Shown: piece after piece, positions 43,339 to 52,871 of the stretch
How the letters are laid out: each line of letters opens with the position of its first letter
How positions within the stretch are numbered: position 1 is the first letter of the stretch
NCBI RefSeq assembly: GCF_035046485.1
Contig: NC_085137.1
Coordinates: forward strand, 501,724,536-501,788,535
Source of the DNA: Aedes albopictus
Lineage: Eukaryota > Arthropoda > Insecta > Diptera > Culicidae
Length of the DNA: 64,000 bases
Direction of reading: 5' to 3'
Program-made: the position numbers and the translations under genes
The notes under the pieces: generated by a model
What the model was told of the DNA's origin: nothing
What the model saw: only the letters and a program-made list of their open reading frames with translations
The model's database searches: none

Positions 43339-46300
43339 GGTATCAGGTATCAGTAGGTCGGCTCTAGAGGCACGTTCTCCTCCATTTGGGAAATTTGTGC
43401 CATCGCCATGAACACGAGCCTATTCATCATTTACCTGACGGAGAAGGGAAGGAAAAAGGATAGGAGATGGGAAAGGACAGGTAAGGGAATAGGATCGTCA
43501 TACTCGCAAAAGCGTACCACAATGGGTTCACATAGGGTCCTGAAAAGGACACTGTAATAACGCATAAGCGTGCCACAATGGGTGCGAACAGCGCCCTGAG
43601 AAGGGCACTGTGATAATGCATAAAGCGTAAAGAGAGCCTATAGCTCTTTACCACAGCGGGTCAAGAACAACAGAACGTCCTGAAGATTCAGGTTTCTGAA
43701 GTCAGTTTCACTAAATAAGTGTTTCCCGAGTACTCGGAAACGCAATTGCGCAAATGCTGGACAGTTACATATTAAATGATACGAAGTTCCATAATCGGAT
43801 TCACAGCTATCACATGCAAATGAATCAGCTTGCTGAATATTCGCCATGTGATAACTGAGTCGGCAGTGGCCAGTCAATGCTTTGACCAGCATGCTGCAAT
43901 TCTGCTTTGACAGATTTGTTAGATACTTTGCCACCCCTAGAGATGGCTCAGTACAATACAATTTTGTTTGACGACATGACTCCAAACTATTCCAGTATTG
44001 TTTGTGCTGAGTGGCAGCCCAGGTGTCAATCTGAAGCTTCACCCAACACTTGGATACCGGAATAGCTGGCTCAGGGCCAATGAAGTCATGTGATGCTCCA
44101 GTGCGAGCTAACTCATCAGCCAATTCATTTCCAGCGATGGAAGAATGGCCAGGTACCCATACAAGGTGAACAGCGTTTGCTGAATTCAGCTCCTCAATTT
44201 GAGTTCGACAAGCGATAACTATCTTCGACCTGGAGTTGGCCGAAGCAAGTGCTTTAATAGCAGCCTGGCTATCTGAACAGAAGTATATTACTTTGCCCAT
44301 TACGTGCTGCTGAAGTGCTGATTGCACTCCGCACATAAGAGCAAAGATTTCGGCCTGAAAAACGGTGCAGTGTCTGCCAAGTGAATAAGACTGATACAGC
44401 CTTAGCTCACGAGAATAAACACCAGCACCTGCTCGACCTTCTAGAAGGGAGCCATCAGTGTAACATACGATGCCGTCTGAAATACTTCTCTCCAGATAAC
44501 CAGATGTCCACTCTTCCCGGGAAGGGAATTTCGTGGAAAATGTCCTATATGGAAAATTACAAGCAATTGTAAGATCACTTGGAGCAAGGACAACTTTGTC
44601 CCAATTCACCAAAAGTGGAAACAACGAGGTGTGTGTTGAACTGCGGTTCACAGGAGTTTCCTCTAGTAAACCGAGTACCCATAGACGGTAAGTGCAAGAA
44701 AGTGCTTCTTGTTTGAGATGAATGTGTAGTGGGACAACGTCAAAGAGAACTTCGAGCGCTGCCGTGGGAGTTGAAGAGAACGCTCCAGACATCGCCATTA
44801 AGCACATCCTTTGGAGATGGCCTAACTTTGATTGGACCGTTCTCACTTCGCCCTTTTGCCACCACACAAGACATCCATAGGCCAATATTGGCCGAACAAC
44901 AGTTGTGTAGATCCATTTGATATACTTGGGTTTTAGACCCCAAGTTGTACCAAAGGTTCGCCGGCATTGCCCGAAGGCCATACAAGCTTTCTTGATTCTG
45001 AACTCAACATGAGGTGTCCAGGAAAGCTTGGAATCAAGAATGACTCCAACGTACTTTACCTGTTCAGTCACATTGATTTCAGAATCAAAGAGACGTAAAG
45101 TTCGAACACCATTACGGTTTCGCTTTTCCGTGAAAAGAACAATAGATGTTTTACTCGGATTTACCGAAAGGCCATATTGGCGACACCAACCCTCAACTAC
45201 CTGAAGAGCGTTTTGCATCAGGTCGAAAAGGGTGCTGATGCACATACCGACTAACAATGTTAGGTAGTCGTCGGCAAAACCATAAGTAGGAAAACCGCTA
45301 TTATTGAGTTGCCTCAATAGCGTATCTGCTACGAGATTCCATAAAAGTGGTGATAAGACTCCCCCTTGGGGGCATCCACAAACACTCAATTTCCTAATCG
45401 CCGCTTGACGCAATGTCGAGAAGAGATGTCGGTTTTTGAGCATTTGGTGAATCCAATTGGAAATCATTGGAGATATACCATGACCCCGTGCGGCTTCCAA
45501 TATGGCATCGAAAGGCACGTTGTCAAAGGCACCCTCGATATCTAAGAAAACACCCAAGCAGGATTGCTTTTGAGCGAATGCCTTCTCGATATCGTAAACA
45601 ACTTTGTGTAAAAGAGTCACAGTGGACTTTCCAGATTGGTAAGCATGTTGGTTCACATGAAGAGGCACATTGGCCAGATAAACATCACGGATGTGATGAT
45701 CCACAATGCGTTCTAAGCATTTCAGAAGAAAAGAGGTCAAACTGATAGGTCTGAAGCTCTTTGCTTCTTCATACGACGCGCGACCCACTTTCGGAATAAA
45801 CTTCACAGTAATATCCCGCCAGGATTTGGGAATATACCCTGTAGCAAAACTGCAAACAAGTAGTTGTTTCAAAACATGTTTGAAATGATCAAATCCCTTC
45901 TGAAGCAAAATAGGATAAATCCCATCTGCCCCAGGAGATTTGAAAGGAGCAAAGCTATTAAGTGCCCATTCAATCGATTCTAAAGTTATGATACTCCGAG
46001 CCGAAGCTAAAGAATCATAACTACAAGAAAAGACATCAGGTTCATCCGAAGATGTAATATCCACACATCCGGGGAAGTGTGTACTGAATAAACATTCTAA
46101 AACTTCCTCATCAGAGGAAGTGAAATCACCATTTGGCAAACGAAGTTCGTTCACTTGAAAATCCTTAGATTTTGCAAGGATTTTGTTCAATCGACTGGCT
46201 TCACTCAGACTGGAAACATTTGTACAAAGGTTTTTCCAGCCGGATCGTTCAGCAGACCGAAGAGCTTTCTGGTAGGCCTTGCGAGCCGACCTGAAAGCCT

Positions 46301-47842
46301 CCGATCCAGCCGAACGTCGTCTGTTCCAACTCTTTCTACATTGTTTCCTGAGCTTCGCCAGATCGGAGTTCCACCAAGGGGTTCCTCTTGTGGTCTTCAC
46401 AGACCGCAGAGGGCAGGCTTCTTCAAAAGCTTCCATGATGAAGGCCGTTGTAGTATCAACGGCATCATCTAAATTACTTGGAGTGTCAATTGATGGTGAG
46501 TATCCATGAAATTTGGCTGCAACCAAATCGGTAAAGAGATCCCAGTTGGTTGACCGCGGATTCCTGAAACGCAAAGTTTGCGAAGTAAAATTCACATGTT
46601 CAAACAAGATGTAACGATGATCAGATAAAGATTCTTCATCTGACACATGCCAATTGGTCAGCTCATGACTAATTCTGCTAGAGCAAAGCGTTATGTCTAA
46701 CACTTCCTCTCTACCAGATACCATGAAGGTTGGGCGGTTGCCTATGTTAAGTAATCCAAGATCTGTACTACTCAAGTATTCCATCAAACTGGAGCCTCTC
46801 AAATTGATGTCTGAGCTGCCCCAGATTATATGGTGAGCATTAGCATCACTACCAACAATTAGCGGAAGGCCTTTTGAAATGCAGTATGCAATGACTTGCT
46901 TGAAAGCATCCGTAGGGGATGGTTCATCATGCGGTAAATAAACCGAACAATAAACGTATTTCCTGTTGAGGTTTCCAACAGATACATCTATTATGATAGC
47001 ACATACATCTCTGGTAGTTAGTTCAGAGATGAGTGTAGCAACGATTGCGTTCTTGACAAGCACACATGCTCGAGGCATGACACGTGAGTTTGCCATTTCA
47101 TTTTTACTGAAAGTAGCAAACACCGGATTCACAAGGTTTCCTAAATAGAAATTCCCCTTACGAAAGTAAGGTTCTTGGACTAACGCCACTTGGGCTGTAC
47201 CATTTTGCATAAGTCTACAAAGATTGATCGTTGCTGTTCTTTTGTGCTGAAGATTGATCTGAGCTATCCTAACCGTAGCCACTACCCAAACTAGGCAAGA
47301 TTAAACTCTTAACAATCACAGCACAAAAAAGAACAGCAACAATAAAGCCAGATCGGTATCGAATTGAGTGCGCCAAAGGCGAGGATGCACAGAATACACT
47401 GTGTAAAACGCATAATGCGAAACCATATAGGTGAAAATCTAAACTAATTAATAACATCTTCATAATCCCGCCCTTATTCAGCCTCAAGTATGAGATTGAA
47501 GAAGGGCAGCTGATTGTCTCGGAGAAACACAAGGTCCACCGCGCTATTGCTCCGGTTAGCACAGTAAGGGCAAATACTGTGGAGGGTGCCCTGGTACTCC
47601 ACAGGCTCCGTTTGCGGTTAGGTTTTTATTAGACCCCCCTAGCCATTCATTCCTAGGCACGGTAAGCATAAAGCCGCATAACACCATGAATTAGGGGTCA
47701 CCTGATTAGTGGATTCCTACCACTGGAACAGGCGGTCCGTAGTGCTATTTTTAGCCAGTTGAACTAACCGCTACCGACACTACACAGCTATCTAGGCTGA
47801 TCGGGAAACGAAGTTGATATTGAATCGGGAAAATTGAAGTTG
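43339..47842 (-). mobile_element. LOA-clade (Lian-like) LINE, apparently full length, 4504 bp
   Basis: An exact 12-bp duplication ATCATCGACCCA at 43327-43338 and 47843-47854 bounds it inside the SINE. From the 5' end: a ~560-bp 5' UTR (47842-47283), one ORF of 1214 codons, and a ~300-bp 3' UTR ending in CTGATACCTGATACC. The 3' UTR contains a tandem pair of 56-bp units (43504-43559, 43560-43615; GTGCCACAATGGGTG-type). Full length, perfect duplication and open ORF indicate a young insertion. Confidence 0.93.
43638..47282 (-). CDS. LOA LINE polyprotein: endonuclease, reverse transcriptase, RNase H
   Basis: Target-primed retrotransposition enzyme of 1214 codons with no internal stop. Endonuclease (about 1-230): QINLQHKRTA, VQEPYF, VGSDANAHHIIWGSSDINLR, LSDHRY near 220. 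RT (about 440-740): KSPGADGIYPILLQKG, RPISLTSFLLKCLERIV, GVFLDIEGAFDNV near 580, CPQGGVLSPLLWNLVADTLL, GFADDYLTLL (FADD 668-671), GLSVNPSKTSIVLF. RNase H (about 935-1070): CYTDGSLLEG, FQAEIFAL, FCSDSQAAIKAL, VPGHSSIAGNELADELA, with the usual D-E-D-D set visible. A C-terminal CDSCESDYGTSYHLICNC is a CCHC-like knuckle near 1152. The codon at 47282 is GTG; conserved homology starts there, yet the first ATG is about 31 codons in (MQNGTAQ). The decayed sister has ATG where this copy has ACG (47276-47274), so the normal start may be lost. Single-ORF EN-RT-RNase H order is typical of LOA. Confidence 0.92.
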   Translation of the reverse strand: MATVRIAQINLQHKRTATINLCRLMQNGTAQVALVQEPYFRKGNFYLGNLVNPVFATFSKNEMANSRVMPRACVLVKNAIVATLISELTTRDVCAIIIDVSVGNLNRKYVYCSVYLPHDEPSPTDAFKQVIAYCISKGLPLIVGSDANAHHIIWGSSDINLRGSSLMEYLSSTDLGLLNIGNRPTFMVSGREEVLDITLCSSRISHELTNWHVSDEESLSDHRYILFEHVNFTSQTLRFRNPRSTNWDLFTDLVAAKFHGYSPSIDTPSNLDDAVDTTTAFIMEAFEEACPLRSVKTTRGTPWWNSDLAKLRKQCRKSWNRRRSAGSEAFRSARKAYQKALRSAERSGWKNLCTNVSSLSEASRLNKILAKSKDFQVNELRLPNGDFTSSDEEVLECLFSTHFPGCVDITSSDEPDVFSCSYDSLASARSIITLESIEWALNSFAPFKSPGADGIYPILLQKGFDHFKHVLKQLLVCSFATGYIPKSWRDITVKFIPKVGRASYEEAKSFRPISLTSFLLKCLERIVDHHIRDVYLANVPLHVNQHAYQSGKSTVTLLHKVVYDIEKAFAQKQSCLGVFLDIEGAFDNVPFDAILEAARGHGISPMISNWIHQMLKNRHLFSTLRQAAIRKLSVCGCPQGGVLSPLLWNLVADTLLRQLNNSGFPTYGFADDYLTLLVGMCISTLFDLMQNALQVVEGWCRQYGLSVNPSKTSIVLFTEKRNRNGVRTLRLFDSEINVTEQVKYVGVILDSKLSWTPHVEFRIKKACMAFGQCRRTFGTTWGLKPKYIKWIYTTVVRPILAYGCLVWWQKGEVRTVQSKLGHLQRMCLMAMSGAFSSTPTAALEVLFDVVPLHIHLKQEALSCTYRLWVLGLLEETPVNRSSTHTSLFPLLVNWDKVVLAPSDLTIACNFPYRTFSTKFPSREEWTSGYLERSISDGIVCYTDGSLLEGRAGAGVYSRELRLYQSYSLGRHCTVFQAEIFALMCGVQSALQQHVMGKVIYFCSDSQAAIKALASANSRSKIVIACRTQIEELNSANAVHLVWVPGHSSIAGNELADELARTGASHDFIGPEPAIPVSKCWVKLQIDTWAATQHKQYWNSLESCRQTKLYCTEPSLGVAKYLTNLSKQNCSMLVKALTGHCRLSYHMANIQQADSFACDSCESDYGTSYHLICNCPAFAQLRFRVLGKHLFSETDFRNLNLQDVLLFLTRCGKEL

Positions 47843-48572
47843 ATCATCGACCCAACGGTGACTCCCAGATCTCCCATCCTTTCCGTCTAACAAATACCCC
47901 AGTCCGTGCTGGATGTGGGGATGCAGAGGTGATCTCGGTCTTTAGTAGCAAAAACCAGCACACTCTAACATTCCTTTCCCTTCCCAACTGACTATAAGGA
48001 CGTGGCCGGCGCCGGTATTGATCCAAAATGTATAAGCTGCTAGAATTGCACTTTGAGAATAAGTGGAGTGTCCCAGCCCTTATTCATTTGGATCTCAGTG
48101 CAATTGGTACTAGCTCAGATCAATAACGGAGTTTCAACCATTGACATGTATAGTCAGATTTGATCGTTTTGATCGTGATGATCGTGATTTAAATGCAGGG
48201 AATACCTAGCACTTTTATTTTTTTAAAGTGTCAATTTGTCCAACTTGGCGTAGTGGCGTTTGATGGTGTCTGCGTTGTACTCTGTTTCGGCCTTCCTGGT
48301 GACGCTGGGTGCAATGTGCTTCTTGACCTTAATCCTATAACTAACTGGTGTTAGTTTCTCCTTTTGACACTTCTTCAGAAATGCCACGTCCTTCTGAATG
48401 CTGATGATGGATCTCTTCAAATCGATGAAATAACTTTTCTCCGTCCGCTTGGTAGCCATGATGATGATGATGAAACTGGACTTATCTGGGAATTTCTGTA
48501 AGTAAAAAGTGTAAGTAAAAATTGTAAAAACGTGTAGAATGCGATGGATCTCTTCAGTCGAGTCAAGTACAA

Positions 48573-48618
48573 GACACTGAAGATAACCTTACAGTTGAGG
48601 TCGAAATACGTATCTGTC
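48573..48618 (+). ncRNA. Hammerhead-ribozyme-like motif at the PLE 5' end
   Basis: The plus strand reads GACA, CTGAAGA (48577-48583), AACC-loop-GGTC, GAAA (48603-48606), TACGTATC, TGTC. GACA and TGTC pair perfectly as stem I, TAC/GTA forms a short stem III, and cleavage would follow TATC. Stem II has one mismatch here. The motif lies on the strand opposite to the PLE ORF. Activity not shown. Confidence 0.6.
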
Positions 48619-48689
48619 AAAGGATGCAAATTCTTAGTGGAATTCAAAGGAACAGTACTTAACACGATTTTCTTTGTCCTTATTATTTT

Positions 48690-49440
48690 CTGGATGTGTT
48701 CAGAAATAACTCCCGAAGGCTTTCTCCAGGAATTCTTCCGGAGTTTCCCGAAAATTCTTTTTAGTATTTCTTCAAGATTTTTTCCGGGATTTCTTCAAGA
48801 ATTGTTCCAAAGGATTTCTCCGCAAATTTCTATCGGTGTTTTTATTTTTCCACAGGGTTTCTCAGGGACTCCTCAAGCATTCCTTCCAGATAGTCCTTTA
48901 GAATTCCTCGAATGGTTCCTTCTAGAAGTTCTGGAAGGAGCACCATTAGAAATTCCTCTCACGAAACAGATTTCTGTTAAATCCGTCTGAAATCCCTTTA
49001 GTGTTGTTATTCCTTTGCCAGAAATTCCTGCAGAATTTTTTCCTCCTGGAAACCTTTTAGGGGTTTTTTTCAGGAGTTTCTTCTCCAGTAATTCACTAAA
49101 AAAAATCCTTCTCTGAAAATTCTTTCATGAGCTCCTTCTCCGATAATTTTTATGGAGTAATTTCCCCGGATAGTTTTTCTTCAAGAATTTATACAGGAGT
49201 ACTTGATTCAGGAAATTAGTCAAGGATTTCTCTTCCGCGGAAATTGCTTTAGGAGTCCCTTCTTCAAAAACAAAATTTCAAAAATCAGGAGTTTGCTCGA
49301 CATCTTTTCGGACAATTTCTTCTTATCCTGGAAAAGCGTCATCAAAAAATCATTTCTCCAAGATATCCCTCTGGAGTTCCACCAAAGATTCGTGCAGAAA
49401 TTCGCTCGGTAATTGTTTCTTCAAAGATTGCTCCAACAAT
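48690..49440. repeat. Degenerate GGAATTTCTTC-type minisatellite
   Basis: Words such as CCAGGAATTCTTCCGGAGTT, GGAGTTTCTTCTCC and AAATTCCTG recur irregularly at 12/24-bp spacing. A 148-codon plus-strand frame (48544-48990) spans the PLE end and this repeat and is fortuitous. Confidence 0.65.
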
Positions 49441-49446
49441 TTAAAA

Positions 49447-49875
49447 CTGGCTTGGTGGTCTAGTGGGTACCGATTCTGATTCGTATGGAGAAGGTTCTGG
49501 GTTCAATCCCTGGCCTATTCCTTTCCTCCTACTTTGTATCTTTCTATATTCTTCCTTCTCCTCTCTACATATACAACTCATGAATATTCATAGCCATCCC
49601 TAGAACAGAAACGGGTTGAAAAATCCGCACATGCAGACGCAGAGGTATATTCGGTCTGTTGTTTATACAAACGATTGCAATCATCACTTCCTTCCCCTTC
49701 CCGACATTGACTTGCAATCTGACGTGGCAGGCGCCAATGTCGCCTAAAAATAGAAGATCACCAACAGTCATACACTGAAGATGCCTGCTAGTCCCCGGCA
49801 GATCTCATTGGTTCCTTGTGTGAGTGTAACTGGTCTGACGATACTGGAGTAATCAAGCACAAGCTCAAGATTTTT
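49447..49875 (+). mobile_element. tRNA-derived SINE, diverged third copy
   Basis: Head CTGGCTTGGTGGTCTAGTGG and box B TGGGTTCAATCCCTGG match the two better copies; the body keeps TACTTTGTATCTTTCTAT, TACAACTCATG and CACTTCCTTCCCCTTCCCGA. It lacks a clean tail and target duplication. Confidence 0.75.
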
Positions 49876-49879
49876 GATT

Positions 49880-50399
49880 TGGGGTTCCTCTGTGTTTTTT
49901 ACTAGAAATCTTTCAGAATATAGGCATTCTTTTAGTAACTTAATTTTTATTTATTATCAAAAATTTCTCTATTTTTTTGTTTGCAATATGCCGTTGTTCG
50001 TTTTCCTTCTTTTACTAATTTTGGAACTTATTCTTCTATTTTCCAGATTGGCTCTTTCTTGCTCCGAATCAGCTTTCGCCCGATCCAGCCGCTATCAAAC
50101 GGCGATACCGTCTTTGACGAGTCAATAAACGATCGACCGTAGTTGAACTTTTCTTGCACCACTGCCGCCGCCTCCACCACGCGCACAAACAGTATAAGAA
50201 TAGTATAAGAAGAAATCGCAAGAGATGATGTATGCATGCATGTTGCATCTGCATAAGAGTCATCATCCACATCCACTACTGTTGTAGAGAAGTGTGGAAA
50301 GAGAAGTGCTACAACAACAGTGAAGTCCGCGACTCGAGACGCGTCAAAAATCAAATAAATAAATTTATTATCAAATCAGGTCAATTTGTATTAAGAAGA
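49880..50399. other. Unassigned sequence leading to a CpG-richer zone
   Basis: AT-rich first half, then CG-bearing sequence from about 50060 (CGATCCAGCCGCTATCAAAC). Probably upstream host DNA of the signal-peptide gene. No frame supported. Confidence 0.3.
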
Positions 50400-51401
50400 A
50401 ATATTGCGTGCAGCAGTCAGAGTAGGAGTGCGCGAGTGGTCGTTGGTGGTTCTGGCTGTTGAAGACCTGCGCGCAACGTCTTCGATGCTCAGCGAAGTCT
50501 ATGGTAGTCTATCCGCGTGTGAATGAAGTGACTCTCTTGTGCGCACTGCGCTGCTGGTTGTTCAGGCTAGGAATGTGAACAGGCGAAGAACGCATCAATT
50601 CAAGGGTGAAATAGCTAAAGCTGTGCGGCACTAATAAAGCAGTGGCAATAATCATCATCGTCGTCGTCATCGTTGCGCGAGTATCATATTACAAATCGCG
50701 TCGGAGTGCGCTGGCTGCCGCAGTTCTGATCTGATCGGAGAAGAAGAGTTCTGGTTCATCAGTGTATAGTCAGTGAGATTCCGTGCATACATTATAACAC
50801 AATATTGCCACTCTATTAGGGAATCCCGAAAAACGTCAATGTTTAAAAAATAGTGTTTACTTATACTGATAGAGAGTTTATGATACCCCTGAGTAGTACT
50901 ATTAGACATTCAGAAAAATCTGTACTACTCTACTCAGTTCTACTTTGATAATCACTTGTTTTGGCGACAATGATTTTATTTCGTGATTCTATCAACTTCT
51001 AATTTTGATGACTTCGATAAAAGGATATTAACAATTAAATATTGCTAAAATTCATTACTTAGAGGTATAACTTTTTAAACATTGACTTTATTGTCGGGAC
51101 GCTCTACCCTGTATGCTAAACAGCAGTGATAGTAGTAGCGTGCGGAATCCATACTACCCTTTCAGGCGCAAATGTAAACACAGAAATTGTTCCGCGATCT
51201 GGGCAATAAATCAAACCGAATCTGTCAGCAGGAATTGGATTTTCGAGCCGCGTCCGGTGAACTGAGAAGAACTAAGAAGAGGCCGCCGCCGTCGCTGTCG
51301 TTGAGTGTTTTGTAGGTTACCCCGGCAAATTGGCAATTGGACATAAATTACAACGCGCGCGCGCACACACAGACAAACGGAGATTCGTCGACGGCGTCAA
51401 G
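50400..51401 (+). promoter_or_regulatory. Probable promoter and 5' UTR region of the signal-peptide gene
   Basis: TE-free, with initiator-like words TCAGAGT near 50418 and TCAGTG at 50759 and 50771 (ATCAGTGTATAGTCAGTGAG), and a CpG-rich stretch (GCCGCCGCCGTCGCTGTCG, 51282-51300) shortly before the ATG. A (CG)n/(CA)n run lies at 51352-51372. No clear TATA box. The transcription start cannot be fixed by eye. Confidence 0.35.
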
Positions 51402-51479
51402 ATGAAGCTAGCTGTTCTGTGTCTGATAACGTTGGCGATGCGGTGCGTCCTGGCGATCCCGCCCAAGTCGGAACCAACG
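51402..51479 (+). CDS. First coding exon of a secreted or membrane protein (signal peptide)
   Basis: ATG at 51402 in the context GTCAAGATGA starts MKLAVLCLITLAMRCVLA, followed by IPPKSEPT. Lys at position 2, a hydrophobic core and a small-residue VLA exit make a convincing signal peptide with cleavage after residue 18. The exon ends at 51479, followed at once by GTGAGT, a consensus donor; it is exactly 26 codons, so the intron is phase 0. The protein would enter the secretory pathway; family and function cannot be told from 26 residues. I found no second exon in the rest of the window, which is not unusual where introns are tens of kilobases. Confidence 0.65.
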
Positions 51480-52871
51480 GTGAGTAGGATTTGATTTTGC
51501 AAAGTGTTTCTGAATATAAATCACAGAAGCTTCAGAGCTTCAAATGATAAAAATGCTAGGATAAAAATCTATTTCGTCATAAGCGTTAATTCTCGGCATA
51601 CCAGACGGAAAATAGCCGATAAAATAACCGATAATTCCGAGACGGGAAATAACTCTTGAAATCGAATAATTACGCACGTAGAATGTGACGGGAATTGAAT
51701 TCAGGTTGTGCCCAGAATAGACATGGACCAGACGGAAACAGAATTCATTCGATAATGATTCAATCTTATTATTTTAAGGAAATTGTAGTTCTTTTACAAT
51801 ATTTGTTTTACATGTTATGGAAGCTAATTTATAATTCATTTCATTGATACCCAATTGGCCATGAGGCGTTACGCGAGGTACAAGAATAAAATCGAGCATT
51901 ATTGGTCGTTGCTTACATAGACGGGAATTAGATGAAAACGCTAGTTGCTTATTCGGAATTTTTCCTCAAAACAGCGCACACTTTGGATTCCTGTAAGGAA
52001 GCATCGAAACAATGTTCAAACAATTTTCATAAACATTGAACTAGGGGGAGCCTGTTCGTACATGTAGGGCTCCCGGCGGTACGTGAGTTCTTTTCTCCAT
52101 TACTTACGTCATCCGCCTGCCCAGCCCGTGCGGGGCATCATCTTAATCTCAATTTAAATACGCGATGTGCACCACCACCGCACCGGAGCGAGTGCGAGTG
52201 TTATAAATTATCATCGCTCTAAATATTTGCCCAACGTGTGTATGACAAACGTTTAAGTAAATTTACCTTGCCTGCTTCATCGGTATCGTACTGGGTACTT
52301 ATTCTACCGCCCGTCAGACTCGCTTACTAGCAATTTCGGGTATGACTTCCTGAAGGAAGTCATCGTCACCTGGACTGAAATCAATAGGAAATATGACGAA
52401 TCTTGCATCAGATTTGCAGTTTGTTTGCCATTTGTATTTACAGAGATTGAATCAGCTTTGCTGAAAATATCTTGCAACAGACGATTGGACATAAAACGCA
52501 AGATACGATCGTGAGTGTGATACTTATGTATGTTGTTAATGAACAGATTCTGATTGAATACCCTGGAAATCGGGCAACAAAGTTAATTGTGTCAACAACA
52601 ATATGCTCAGCTCAATATGCCAAAGTAGAGATAATCTTATTCGCACCTTTTTATGACTCATGCAAGGTTCAGTGGCATTCGCAAAGGAAAGCTACCCGAT
52701 TCGAAATAAATCGACGAAGACAATTTTCTTAGGTTTAAACCAGAACAAGCCGAGAGGTGGAAGTATGACATAAACCATGAGAACAACACCTGCTAACTTA
52801 GCCCATACGCACTAGAGTGAAGTTTCGAAATGATTCCAAAAAAGAAGCTGAACGGAATGGATTACAAGCAG
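51480..52871 (+). other. Start of the first intron of the signal-peptide gene
   Basis: Begins GTGAGTAGGATTTG. AT-rich with no TE signature up to about 52870; a CpG-bearing patch (CCGCACCGGAGCGAGTGCG, 52178-52196) might be an enhancer or an alternative promoter, but nothing specific supports either. The intron presumably continues beyond 64000. Confidence 0.4.

Larger units (their letters stand above)
42958..48187 (+). mobile_element. tRNA-derived SINE (~714 bp) inside the PLE, itself split by the LOA LINE
   Basis: The flanking TTTAAATGCAGGGAATA is repeated exactly at 42941-42957 and 48188-48204 (17 bp). Head: TGACGGGCTTGGTGGTCTAG with box A 42976-42986 and box B GGGTTCAATCCC 43019-43030. Left part 42958-43338, right part 47855-48187, ending in TGATCGTTTTGATCGTGATG-type tail. 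It is the same family as 28970-30590. Its position within the PLE reading frame fixes the order: PLE first, SINE second, LOA third. Confidence 0.92.
41690..48680 (-). pseudogene. Penelope-like element (PLE), interrupted and 3'-truncated
   Basis: The 5' end lies near 48680 and the ORF begins at ATG 48459 (MATKRTEKSYFIDLKRSIIS...LKKCQKEKLTPVSYRIKVKK). The frame is cut at 48188-48204 by a SINE and resumes below 42957 (LKLANEYPEGFPFFLTKVKR, FVVNRSTQQFTEEQLTHLNK, KKPVYYMKADKGNAVVIMDK). RT boxes: LPRIKGLPKIHKP, MVSFDVAALFPRVPVKDALN, FRGQFYKQTKGAPW, then YVDDIFSMIEREALS (41821-41777) and FTHEEEKERKLPFLDLR. GLPKIHKP, FDVxxLFxxVP and YVDD followed by LPFLDL are PLE hallmarks. The GIY-YIG endonuclease expected downstream is absent, and stops and frameshifts are frequent. 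A candidate 5' UTR acceptor (TTTTTACTTACAG) precedes the ATG. Confidence 0.88.

Noticed and set aside
44381..47148. Several plus-strand frames of 60-105 codons
   Set aside because: All are shadows of the LOA ORF on the minus strand, which has clear catalytic motifs.
48544..48990. 148-codon plus-strand frame starting MDLFSRVKYKTLKI
   Set aside because: It joins the end of the PLE, which is coded on the other strand, to a minisatellite; chance frame.
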